From the NCBI RefSeq assembly GCF_023701485.1, contig NZ_JAMQBK010000029.1, forward strand, positions 207,501 to 271,500: DNA of 64,000 nucleotides, written 5' to 3'. The notes beneath the pieces were generated by a model. It worked only from the letters and a program-made list of their open reading frames with translations. It was not told where the DNA came from and searched no databases. The stretch is from Aporhodopirellula aestuarii. Its GTDB lineage: Bacteria > Planctomycetota > Planctomycetia > Pirellulales > Pirellulaceae. Positions within the stretch are counted from its first letter, which is position 1. Each line of letters begins with the position of its first letter. Below, piece by piece: positions 37,405-45,479 of this stretch. The position numbers were made by a program, and so were the translations under genes.

Positions 37405-38390
37405 GGCAGTGTCCGCCGGCGAGTCTTTCGCTCGACCTTGATAACAAATGGGCGTACCTTCGTGCTGCGGGACGCGAAAATTGGGAGTCGTGCGATAGTT
37501 ACTTCTCACTCGCGATCTCCAATATCGTCGATGTTCTAGGGCCGCTCGGTCTGCCATTGACCGTGTTCTTGGTCGGACGCGATTTGCAGCGTGATGACGA
37601 CGTGCAGTCCATTTCAGCATTCGACTCTCTTTCGAAATGGGAAGCGGCGAATCATTCGCTCAATCATTTGCCGTGGATGCACACGATGAATGATGATGAA
37701 ATCGAAAGAGAAATTGGGGGCACACACGATCTCATTGTTTCCAAGACTGGCCAGACGCCAGTCGGTTTTCGTGGGCCCGGCTTCAGTTGTCCGGGGGAAG
37801 TCCTGCGGGTGCTCGGGATGCTGGGATATCAATACGACGCGTCGATTTTTCCAACGTCGATGGCGCCGATTGCTCGGGCAGTGTTTCTGGCGAGGACAAA
37901 GCTCGAAGGTGAGCAGCGGGAGAAAGCCAAGAAACTCTACGGCGGTTTCGCGGCGATGAGAAACCCCAATTGGCCCTATTTGCGTGCCCTGCCCTGCCCC
38001 GAACGTTCCGACACGTTGGATGCCGCTGAAGCAAAGATTTGGGAAGTTCCTGTCACCGTCTTGCCTTTTCTGCGGACGCCGATCCACTTTAGCTATTTAA
38101 CGTTTGTCGCCGGATACAGTGTTGCGGTTGCGAAGGCTTATTTTCGCACTGCTTTAATGATGTGTCGTCTGTTTGGGACCGCACCCTCGCTGCTGCTGCA
38201 CCCCCCGGACTTCCTCGGGTGCGAGGACGATGCGGACATGGCCTATTTCCCAGGGATGATAATGAAACGAAACGCCAAGCTCGAATTCATGACGTGGGCG
38301 TTGACGCTGTACAGCCAACAGTTCGCCGTCAGCACGATGCACGATCAAGTCTGCCAGTTCAGTCCTCAGCCCCTCGCCTCTCATGCTTGA
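37401..38390 (+). CDS. polysaccharide deacetylase (NodB homology domain)
   Basis: The protein has 329 residues. NodB motifs are visible: motif 1 LSLDLDNKW (catalytic base and metal aspartates), motif 2 NHSLNHLPW (HSxxH metal histidines) and motif 3 GFRGPGFSCPGEVLRVL. A late LLLHPPDFLG carries the HxPD histidine. There is no signal peptide, so it would act in the cytoplasm on lipid-linked or nucleotide sugars, as proposed for HfsH-type enzymes. It removes acetyl groups from N-acetylhexosamines. An in-frame CCCTG repeat encodes LPCPE. The gene overlaps both neighbours (4 bp upstream, 8 bp downstream), marking a tight operon. Confidence 0.88.
   Translation: MRQCPPASLSLDLDNKWAYLRAAGRENWESCDSYFSLAISNIVDVLGPLGLPLTVFLVGRDLQRDDDVQSISAFDSLSKWEAANHSLNHLPWMHTMNDDEIEREIGGTHDLIVSKTGQTPVGFRGPGFSCPGEVLRVLGMLGYQYDASIFPTSMAPIARAVFLARTKLEGEQREKAKKLYGGFAAMRNPNWPYLRALPCPERSDTLDAAEAKIWEVPVTVLPFLRTPIHFSYLTFVAGYSVAVAKAYFRTALMMCRLFGTAPSLLLHPPDFLGCEDDADMAYFPGMIMKRNAKLEFMTWALTLYSQQFAVSTMHDQVCQFSPQPLASHA
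37986..38000 (+). repeat. CCCTG-type short repeat, in frame
   Basis: GCCCTGCCCTGCCCC within the polysaccharide deacetylase gene, encoding Ala-Leu-Pro-Cys-Pro. Confidence 0.65.
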
Positions 38391-39204
38391 TTACGGCAAA
38401 CACAGTGTTCTCGGAATTGGCGTCGACGCGATTGACTACGACTCCGCTGTGGAAAAAATCATCGATGGGGCAAAAGCGAAGCGAGCCATGACGGTCACGG
38501 CGCTCGCGGTGCATGGGGTGATGACGGGTGTTCTCGATCGCGAATATCAATATCGGTTAAACCAGTTCGACTTGGTTTGTCCCGACGGTCAGCCGGTACG
38601 GTGGGCCCTTAACTCGCTGCATGCCAAACGGTTTGCCGGCGGAAAATTGTCCGATCGGGTGTATGGCCCTGAGCTGACCCTGCGGCTGTGCGAGGCCGCG
38701 GCGAAACAAGATGTGACTGTTTTCTTGTTTGGGGCCACGGAAGAGATGCTTTCCCGGTTCGCCACGAAGCTCGGCGAGCGTTTTGAAGGTTTGCAGATCG
38801 TCGGCCAACGGGCATCCGCCTTTCGGCAGATCACGTCGCAGGAACGCGATGACTTAGCTGCTGAAATTATTGCCAGTGGTGCGCAAATGTGCTTCGTCGG
38901 TCTGGGCTGTCCCCGACAAGAAATCTTTGCCTACGAGATGCGTGAGCGACTCCCGATGCCACTGATCGCGGTGGGGGCGGCATTTGCCTTTCACGCCGGC
39001 GTGCTCAAGCAAGCACCGCCCTGGATGCAACGCTCTGGGCTTGAGTGGTTGTTCCGTTTAACCCGCGAGCCCGGACGTCTCTGGCGCCGCTATCTGTATC
39101 TCAATCCCACCTACGTGACGCTGCTCGCCTTGCAGAAAATCGGTTTGTATCGCAAGAGTACCGACGGCGGCAAACCGCCCCAGGATGAATTGCTCTTCGG
39201 TTGA
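38383..39204 (+). CDS. WecG/TagA/CpsF-family glycosyltransferase
   Basis: The protein has 273 residues. The family core is visible: VLGIGVDAIDYDSAVEKI, ALAVHGVMTGV, FDLVCPDGQPVRWAL with the catalytic-type Asp, GPELTLRLCEAAAKQ, VFLFGATEEML and GLGCPRQEIFAYEMRERLP. The C-terminal amphipathic part (GLEWLFRLTREPGRLWRRYL) is typical and helps the protein bind the membrane. These inverting enzymes add the second sugar (often ManNAc or its uronate) to an undecaprenyl-linked GlcNAc. It is the last gene of the polysaccharide operon and starts inside the deacetylase gene. Together the set resembles holdfast genes HfsA/E/H/J. Confidence 0.88.
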   Translation: MLDYGKHSVLGIGVDAIDYDSAVEKIIDGAKAKRAMTVTALAVHGVMTGVLDREYQYRLNQFDLVCPDGQPVRWALNSLHAKRFAGGKLSDRVYGPELTLRLCEAAAKQDVTVFLFGATEEMLSRFATKLGERFEGLQIVGQRASAFRQITSQERDDLAAEIIASGAQMCFVGLGCPRQEIFAYEMRERLPMPLIAVGAAFAFHAGVLKQAPPWMQRSGLEWLFRLTREPGRLWRRYLYLNPTYVTLLALQKIGLYRKSTDGGKPPQDELLFG

Positions 39205-39213
39205 GACGGGGCG

Positions 39214-40206
39214 TTAGACGGTTCTTGCGTTGGGGGAAACTTCTCGGAGCTGATACCCGGCCCAACGCCAGACGCGAAACGCGATCCAGTGCAGCATCAT
39301 GATGGTGGTGATGCTGATACCGATGTAAGAAAGTTGTTGGCTGAGTTCCGCTCGTCCGTAGAATGCCGGCAACAGACGTGAGGTGAGATGCATCGCGCTC
39401 CAGTCGATGACAGCGGATGCAAATACGAGTGATGCGGGAACCAGTATGCCGCGGCGGGTGACGATTGCCACGACGGCGTAAACCAAAAGAACGGTGGTGA
39501 TGAATTCAGCGATCTCGGACGACACATTGATCCACACCGAATAGCCCGGCATGGATAGCGGGTCGGTCTCGATAAAATAAACGTGTATCCAGCGTTTGAT
39601 CGCAATCGTGGAGGCGACCAGAGTTGCAGCGAGGAACATACCTCGAAGCGACCAGACGTCGCGTCGGGTATTCGGTGAAGTATCGTTCCGGTCTGCCTCA
39701 ACGAGTTGATGTCCAACGAACGTGGCGGTGGAGCGAAATAGGAGCACGTACCATGCGCACGTCACGAGATAGTTCACCCACGACCGTACCCAAATGGAGG
39801 TATGAGTATGCGTGAAAAACGGCGCGTACTGTATCGCCATGGAATAGAAACCGAACAGGAACACGCCCAGGATGAGTTGCCAAGTCGGTGGGCGATTCGG
39901 CGCCCGCCACTGAGACCAAAGCACGAAGTGGACGATGCCAATCAAGGTCACGTTTCGTTGGAGGGCATAGCTAAAGGTGAAAATGAACGTACCAATCGGA
40001 CCGATGTTTAACTTCGGTGGCACCCATCCGGCGGAGTTTGCCCAGTGCCACGCGTAAATGGCAGCTGACAAGAACAGATTGATAATGCCCCAACCGATCA
40101 CCGCGATCCACAATCTCCGATGGTTTCCGATACCGCTACGATTCCAGATCTCTCTTAGCTGTTGGGGCAGCGTTTGGGGCCGGAAATCTTCCTCGATTGG
40201 CGACAT
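39214..40206 (-). CDS. multi-pass membrane protein of unknown function
   Basis: The ATG at 40206 gives 330 residues with about seven or eight hydrophobic segments (for example LWIAVIGWGIINLFLSAAIY, MFLAATLVASTIAIK and ITTVLLVYAVVAIVTRRG). I recognise no family. It converges on the polysaccharide operon with a gap of only nine bases, and lies downstream of a flippase-like protein gene on its own strand. A link to envelope polysaccharide or lipid is possible from position only. Confidence 0.6.
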   Translation of the reverse strand: MSPIEEDFRPQTLPQQLREIWNRSGIGNHRRLWIAVIGWGIINLFLSAAIYAWHWANSAGWVPPKLNIGPIGTFIFTFSYALQRNVTLIGIVHFVLWSQWRAPNRPPTWQLILGVFLFGFYSMAIQYAPFFTHTHTSIWVRSWVNYLVTCAWYVLLFRSTATFVGHQLVEADRNDTSPNTRRDVWSLRGMFLAATLVASTIAIKRWIHVYFIETDPLSMPGYSVWINVSSEIAEFITTVLLVYAVVAIVTRRGILVPASLVFASAVIDWSAMHLTSRLLPAFYGRAELSQQLSYIGISITTIMMLHWIAFRVWRWAGYQLREVSPNARTV

Positions 40207-40238
40207 GATGAGACCGATCGCATGGATGCGCGAGTGTG

Positions 40239-41312
40239 TTAGGACGTTTCGGTGACCGTGGACGACGCCGCGAGCGTGTCTGATTCGAATTCTTCGCCGT
40301 GCTCTTCGGCGTATTCCAAACTCTCCTGAACGTCTTTGCCGGCCGTCCAGTAAAAAATGGTTCCGACGATAGCCAGGACGAGTTTGACCAGCTCGAAGAC
40401 CAGGGCGACGAGTGTGCCCGACGCGTCGGTATTTTCAGCGGGGACGAGGTGATAAAGCGTTTCGACCGTCGCTTCCAGAACACCGATGCCCGCGGGCGTG
40501 AGCGGTAAAGCGGAGGCCAGCATCCCGATCGGCACGATCACAAAGTGTTCGGCGAGTGTGGGAGGTGATGCGTACATCGAAGTTGCGATCAAGAACATGC
40601 TCACGACCAGCAACCCCTGCACGCCGACGCTCATCACGAGCGACAGTGCGAAGGCCCAAGGGTGGTTGTGAAACGCACGCAGCGGAGGACCGATCTTTTC
40701 GATCACGGGGCCGATGATCGATACCTGGGAAAGCTGTTTGATAACGCGGTCGACGATCTTTCCACCAAACACCAGCGTGACCAACACCGCCGTGCCCGTG
40801 CCCAACAACACGCCCACGATCCATTTGATGTCGTCGAGACCGACGCCGTTGAATTCAAACGGATCGGTCGATGTTCGGATCATCAATCCCATGGAAACGA
40901 GCAGCAGCAACCCGTACAGCCCTGCCCCGCGATCCACCAATACCGATGCGACCGCGGCGATGCGTTTTCCCGGGGTTCGGCGAGCAAGGAACACGGCTTT
41001 AAACACGTCACCTCCGACACTGCCGGCGGAGACAAAACTCAACAGGAAGCAAATCGAGCTGAGCCGCAACGCCTCCATCAGGCTAAGTGGAATGCCCTGA
41101 CATCGCACCAAAACCCACCAACGCACAAACGACAACACGATCGCGGCAAAGGCGACGCCGAGTGCGGCGAACAAGACCGGGTAGGCGATCGAGCGTTCCG
41201 ATAAATTCGTCCAATCCGAGGCGGGCATCCGCCATAGCAAGTACCCGATAATAACTACCGGGACGAGAAATTTGACGAGCGTGATCGCGATCGTTTTGGG
41301 TTTGTTTGACAT
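40239..41312 (-). CDS. lysylphosphatidylglycerol-synthase-type (UPF0104/AglD-like) membrane protein
   Basis: The frame is open to 41414, but the ATG at 41312 gives MSNKPKTIAITLVKFLVPVV, a natural start with the first membrane segment. The family signature is FLLSFVSAGSVGGDVFKAVFLARR with the later LTPAGIGVLEATVETLYHL. About eight membrane segments are visible. The C-terminal tail is acidic and cytoplasmic. This flippase-like domain occurs in MprF and in stand-alone proteins near glycolipid and polysaccharide genes. It lacks the soluble aminoacyl-transferase part, so a transport rather than synthetic role is likely. A CCCTG-type repeat lies in the sequence encoding GAGLYG. Confidence 0.78.
   Translation of the reverse strand: MSNKPKTIAITLVKFLVPVVIIGYLLWRMPASDWTNLSERSIAYPVLFAALGVAFAAIVLSFVRWWVLVRCQGIPLSLMEALRLSSICFLLSFVSAGSVGGDVFKAVFLARRTPGKRIAAVASVLVDRGAGLYGLLLLVSMGLMIRTSTDPFEFNGVGLDDIKWIVGVLLGTGTAVLVTLVFGGKIVDRVIKQLSQVSIIGPVIEKIGPPLRAFHNHPWAFALSLVMSVGVQGLLVVSMFLIATSMYASPPTLAEHFVIVPIGMLASALPLTPAGIGVLEATVETLYHLVPAENTDASGTLVALVFELVKLVLAIVGTIFYWTAGKDVQESLEYAEEHGEEFESDTLAASSTVTETS
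40918..40931 (+). repeat. CCCTG-type short repeat, in a gene
   Basis: AGCCCTGCCCCGCG in the flippase-like gene; the minus strand encodes Arg-Gly-Ala-Gly-Leu. Confidence 0.45.
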
Positions 41313-41358
41313 GGAGTCACAGAATAGTTCTTGATCGCCCCGCTCGTAAGCCTTCAGG

Positions 41359-42018
41359 TCAGCGGATGATCCATTCCTGGAACCCCTCGACCAATAGCGC
41401 CGGCTCGGCGGCAACGTATCGAACCAACCAAAGCCCCATCAGGAGCGAAATGCTCAGTAGAGCCCAGCCACGCCTTGGCCGCGGTGGGGCGGTATTCCGA
41501 AGTTCAGATCGTAACTTCGTGCGGAGGGCATTCCAGAATTTCGGGGGCAGACCGGGTTCAAATGCCAGCACGCTGACGCAGTCGTGCCCCGGTGAGACAT
41601 CCAAGCGGAGGTGAGCGTGGAACGCCGGAAGGTGGACCTGTAACTGGTCAATCTTTGCGGTCGATTCAGGATCCATCGAACGTGCGGCGCGGATCACGGC
41701 CGGGTAAACCTCTTCCGTTGTTCTGCCATAAGCGACCAATTTCGGACGGGCCCCCAGGATCAACAGGCATGCGAACAACAGATACAACATCAGCAATGGT
41801 GCCCAAACCCACACCCCAAGGAACGATGCCGTCGCGTTCGGAAAAAACAGTTCCATCGGACCGATCACGATCATTCCGGAAATCGCAGTCAGGACGGCGG
41901 CCAAGTCGCGTCCACCGGTGGTCACCCAAACGAAACCACCAATCCGAATCAACGCAAGGGTGAACAAGTAAACGATCAGCGGTGTGAATGCGACCACCGC
42001 AGGGAACGGATCAAACAT
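41359..42018 (-). CDS. membrane protein of unknown function
   Basis: The ATG at 42018 gives 219 residues. Three hydrophobic segments occupy 1-92 and a fourth lies at about 186-204. Between them is a soluble part (about 93-180) with DQLQVHLPAFHAHLRLDVS. No family is recognised. Its start overlaps the end of the antiporter gene by eight bases (42011-42018), so it is probably translated from the same message and might assist the antiporter. Confidence 0.6.
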   Translation of the reverse strand: MFDPFPAVVAFTPLIVYLFTLALIRIGGFVWVTTGGRDLAAVLTAISGMIVIGPMELFFPNATASFLGVWVWAPLLMLYLLFACLLILGARPKLVAYGRTTEEVYPAVIRAARSMDPESTAKIDQLQVHLPAFHAHLRLDVSPGHDCVSVLAFEPGLPPKFWNALRTKLRSELRNTAPPRPRRGWALLSISLLMGLWLVRYVAAEPALLVEGFQEWIIR

Positions 42019-43882
42019 TAGCGGGATTTTCCCCGTTGGTTCTTGAGGCGTGTTTTGATGGGACGGGCGTAACGCTGACGAGGGCGATCAGGGTTTGGCC
42101 CGCCGTGGGAACCAGTGGACTGTCGATGGTGTTGATCTTGATCGCGCTGTCCTGATCGATCGAACACATCACGACCGTTTGCTCGCCATATTTTTCGAGA
42201 AAGTCTTGATACGTAAACTCTGCCGTCAACTTGGTCGACTTCATCAGCGCACCGGCGCTGTGAAGGCTACGCAGGTGAGTGAACGTCATCCCTTCGCCAA
42301 ATAGTTCACGACCCATTAGGTTTTTGGTCAGGCCGCGACGCCCCGCCATGTTTTTCGACTTGAACGTCAATTGATACAGCCGCGAGGAATCAAACAGATG
42401 TTTGCACTCACGTAGAGCGAGCGAGTTGACCTCGTCGTTGGGAGTCAACGCCAGAAACCGGCCGATCCCCGCGAGGTCCAGCTCCTCACGCACATGTTCA
42501 TTGAGAATATTCACGCATTCGGCCCGTATGCCGTCCATGCGGGCCTGCGAAATTTTGTTGTAGTTCGTGTCGACTAACAGCAGTGGGATCTTCGCTTCTT
42601 TGAGTTCGTGGGCAAAGTCGCGAACCCATGCGTCGGCGCCGGCAATCAAGACGCCATGGCTGGCTTCGTCAGCCAGGTTCAGAAATCGCGCCAGTGGTCC
42701 GGCTGCCATTCCATAGATCGCGACGGTGCCGATGATGACGAGGAACGTGACCGTCGCGAGCTGCTCCGATCCGGGAATCGACAGATCGCTGCGGCTTTCC
42801 ATGCCCAACGCAAACACACTGCTGACTGCGGCAGCCACGATCCCACGCGGCGCCAGACCGGCGATGAAGGTTCGTTCCCGGTAGTTCAGCGGACTTCCGA
42901 GCAACGAAAAATAGACCGACAGCGGACGGATGATCAGAACCAAAGTCAGCACTAGCATCAGACCGGGCACTCCGATCGCTCCGATGTCTGCGAGATTCAC
43001 CCGCGAACCGAGCACGATGAACAGACACCCGATCAGGAGCGTTCGCAGGTTCTCTTTCAACTCAATGATGTGTTCGACGTCATAGTGTTTTTGATTCGTT
43101 AGCCAGATCCCGAGGACGGTCACGGTGATCAAACCTGATTCGTGCGCCAGTTTGTTGCTGATCGCGAACAGCAGTAACGCGAGCGTCAACGCGGTCACGC
43201 CGTGTAAGTGATCGGGTACCCAATAGCGACGTAGCGATTGTGTGAGCAATGCACCACCGACGCATCCGAGTACCAAGCCGACAGTCAGCGTCCAGACCAG
43301 CGACGCCACCACGCTCGACCATTCGGGAGCGGAGTGCTGAAGCAGCACTTCCTCGTAAACGAGCACCGCCAGCACCGCGCCGATCGGGTCGATCACGATG
43401 CCTTCCCATTTCAGCGTCGACGACACCCGGCGGCTCGGACGCACCTGTCGCAGCAGCGGGCCGATCACGGTTGGCCCGGTGACCACCAAAATCGCACCCA
43501 ATAACGCGCTGAGCTGCCATCCCCAATTCAGGATGAAGTGGACCGCAATGGTGTTGCCCGCAAACGCGAGCAGCGCACCGAGGGTGACCAACCGCAGTGA
43601 TGCCGAACCCGATTCGCCGAGCTCCGCGAACTTAAGCGTCAGGCCTCCCTCGAACATGATCACGCCGACCGACAGAGCCACCAGCGGGAACAACAGGTTG
43701 GGCCCGGCAGTTTGGTCGCCTTCGGTCAAAGCGGACAGAAAAGCGTCCGGTTGGACGAACCACCCCAGCAAGACGCCGAACACCAGCAGCACCAGGATAC
43801 TGGGAAGGCCTGTACGCCACGCCAGCCATTGGGCTGTCACGCCTAGCGCAGGCACGAGGGCCAGGTAGAGCAGAAAGTCCAT
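42011..43882 (-). CDS. cation:proton antiporter with a C-terminal TrkA-N-like domain
   Basis: The frame extends to 44053, but the ATG at 43882 gives MDFLLYLALVPALGVTAQWLAW, the natural first membrane helix; the extension has no such character. Twelve or so membrane segments follow, with the CPA motifs MFEGGLTLKF, VVTGPTVIGPLLR and DPIGAVLAVLVYEEVLL (the DP pair of the ion site). From about residue 400 a Rossmann-like regulatory domain follows (GVLIAGADAWVRDFAHEL, LLLVDTNYNKISQARM). It exchanges Na+ or K+ for protons at the inner membrane. The dinucleotide glycine motif is weak. The downstream small membrane gene overlaps by eight bases. Confidence 0.87.
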   Translation of the reverse strand: MDFLLYLALVPALGVTAQWLAWRTGLPSILVLLVFGVLLGWFVQPDAFLSALTEGDQTAGPNLLFPLVALSVGVIMFEGGLTLKFAELGESGSASLRLVTLGALLAFAGNTIAVHFILNWGWQLSALLGAILVVTGPTVIGPLLRQVRPSRRVSSTLKWEGIVIDPIGAVLAVLVYEEVLLQHSAPEWSSVVASLVWTLTVGLVLGCVGGALLTQSLRRYWVPDHLHGVTALTLALLLFAISNKLAHESGLITVTVLGIWLTNQKHYDVEHIIELKENLRTLLIGCLFIVLGSRVNLADIGAIGVPGLMLVLTLVLIIRPLSVYFSLLGSPLNYRERTFIAGLAPRGIVAAAVSSVFALGMESRSDLSIPGSEQLATVTFLVIIGTVAIYGMAAGPLARFLNLADEASHGVLIAGADAWVRDFAHELKEAKIPLLLVDTNYNKISQARMDGIRAECVNILNEHVREELDLAGIGRFLALTPNDEVNSLALRECKHLFDSSRLYQLTFKSKNMAGRRGLTKNLMGRELFGEGMTFTHLRSLHSAGALMKSTKLTAEFTYQDFLEKYGEQTVVMCSIDQDSAIKINTIDSPLVPTAGQTLIALVSVTPVPSKHASRTNGENPANV

Positions 43883-44308
43883 GGTGGGGGTTACAGTCAA
43901 ACAAAAAGGGAACGGGCTTTCACGTCCGAGCCAAGATAATCTGCTGAGAACGGGTTTCCCATCCCTAGGGACGACGGCCCCAGGAGCGAGGCGGCGGCTG
44001 CCATTGCATGCTGATGGTGTGCCAATGTGCACCCAAAAAACGAAGTGGCCCACGGCGATGTCGCATTTTTAGGACAATCCCGCCAACCTGGCTTGCTAAT
44101 GCAAGTGATTCGCATTAACGTTTGCCTATCAAATAGCTAGCCAGCCATTCTTTGACGACCTCCCGATGAGTCCCGGTGCCGAACGTGCATCGATGCATCA
44201 GCAAGCGTTCGTCTGTCGCCAGCCATGCTTGATCCCGTTTCTCCGTAAGCTGCCCGGTAATGTTGCCGTGCAGTTTTCGAGATTGCTTCATGCCACAGGA
44301 CAAGTTCA
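43883..44308. other. divergent intergenic region
   Basis: These 426 bp separate the antiporter (minus) and pseudopilin (plus) genes. The middle holds a Fur-box-like 21-mer (44097-44117). A 77-codon minus-strand ORF at 44115-44348 is not convincing. AGGA at 44297-44300 serves the pseudopilin start. Confidence 0.45.
44097..44117. promoter_or_regulatory. Fur-box-like inverted repeat
   Basis: TAATGC-AAGTGATTC-GCATTA has perfect 6-bp arms around a centre (GTGATT) that partly matches the Fur consensus. It lies 192 bp before the pseudopilin gene, which is rather far for direct control. Confidence 0.3.
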
Positions 44309-45355
44309 ATGCGCTGCCCCGTTTCGTACCCTCTCGTACCGACATCAAAAAACTCGCGTCCCGAACGCGCCGCCTTCACCCTCGTCGAACTGTTGGTGGT
44401 GATCGCCATCATCGGAATCTTGGTCGGTTTGCTGTTGCCCGCTGTCCAAGCAGCTCGGGAAGCGGCTCGGCGGATGAGTTGTAGCAACAACCTCAAGCAG
44501 ATCTCGTTGGCGATCCACAACTACGAATCCGCCTACAAGAAACTCCCGCCGTCATGGACCAATAGCGGTAGCGGCAGCGGATGGTCGATGCAGGCTCGGA
44601 TTTTGCCGTTTATCGAAGAAGGCGGACTCGCCGACGGAATCGATTTCTCGCAAGGCTATTCCAACTCCACGTTGCAGGATGATGGGATCCCGGTGCCGGT
44701 CGCGTCGTTCCGTGTCGCAGCGTATCAGTGCCCCAGTGATCCGTTGGACCAACCTCGCTTGGGCAGCAGCGGACCAGAGAATTACAAGCTCAACTACGCC
44801 GCCAATGAAGGCGTGTGGTTCGTATTCGATCCGGCTAACGACAACATCGGTGATGGCATGTTCGGTCCAAACCGTTACATGGGCTTTCGCGATTGTCTCG
44901 ACGGTTTGAGTAACACGCTCGCACTCGCCGAAGTGAAAGGCTGGACTCCTTATTACCGCGACGTGGCCACCGCCGGCGACATCACCATGCCAGTTCAACC
45001 GGAGGTGATCTGCACGCTCGGCGGTAGTTTCAAGACCGATACCGGTCACACCGAGTGGGTCGACGGACGGGTCCATCAAGCAGGCTTCACGACCACGTTC
45101 ACTCCGAACACCAAAGTGCTTTGTGAAGCATCGGGTGTCGAATACGACGTCGATTGGACGAATATGCGAGAAGGCAAGGACATCACCGACCCGGCTCGCA
45201 CCTACTCCGCAGTCACCTCACGCAGCTATCACGTTGGTGGTGTTCAGGTCGGCGTCCTCGATGGCTCGGTTCGCTTCGTCACCGATTCGGTCGACCGCCA
45301 ATTGTGGCAAGGACTTTCGACCCGCAACGGTCGCGAAGTCATCACCTGGCCGTAG
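44309..45355 (+). CDS. DUF1559 pseudopilin-like protein (type II/IV prepilin leader, H-x9-DG tail)
   Basis: The ATG at 44309 has AGGA eight bases upstream and gives 348 residues. The leader ends at RPERAA and is followed by FTLVELLVVIAIIGILVGLL, the prepilin peptidase site and hydrophobic helix with the conserved Glu5. Next comes PAVQAAREAARRMSCSNNLKQ, the fixed start of planctomycete DUF1559 proteins. The C-terminal H-x9-DG motif is HVGGVQVGVLDGSVRF. These proteins are very numerous in planctomycetes and are thought to be minor pilins or surface pseudopilins; individual roles are unknown. It stands alone and is convergent with the methyltransferase gene. Confidence 0.92.
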   Translation: MRCPVSYPLVPTSKNSRPERAAFTLVELLVVIAIIGILVGLLLPAVQAAREAARRMSCSNNLKQISLAIHNYESAYKKLPPSWTNSGSGSGWSMQARILPFIEEGGLADGIDFSQGYSNSTLQDDGIPVPVASFRVAAYQCPSDPLDQPRLGSSGPENYKLNYAANEGVWFVFDPANDNIGDGMFGPNRYMGFRDCLDGLSNTLALAEVKGWTPYYRDVATAGDITMPVQPEVICTLGGSFKTDTGHTEWVDGRVHQAGFTTTFTPNTKVLCEASGVEYDVDWTNMREGKDITDPARTYSAVTSRSYHVGGVQVGVLDGSVRFVTDSVDRQLWQGLSTRNGREVITWP

Positions 45356-45410
45356 TCGCCACTTGGCCGTAAGTCGGCAGTTCAAAACCGAGCGAAAGTG
45401 GAACAACGCA

Positions 45411-45458
45411 GGGGAATTCGCCAGAAATCCTTAGGGCAAACAATTCTGGCGAGTCCCC
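45411..45458. terminator. long hairpin between convergent genes
   Basis: GGGGAATTCGCCAGAA (45411-45426) pairs with TTCTGGCGAGTCCCC (45444-45458) with a single-base irregularity and a 17-base loop. It serves both converging genes and may also be a copy of a dispersed element. Confidence 0.6.
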
Positions 45459-45479
45459 GATGGCCTTTCCGATCGACCC

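Noticed and set aside
44115-44348. 77-codon minus-strand ORF between antiporter and pseudopilin
   Set aside because: Its N-terminal part overlaps the pseudopilin gene and no domain is visible. It might be a remnant, but nothing supports calling it.
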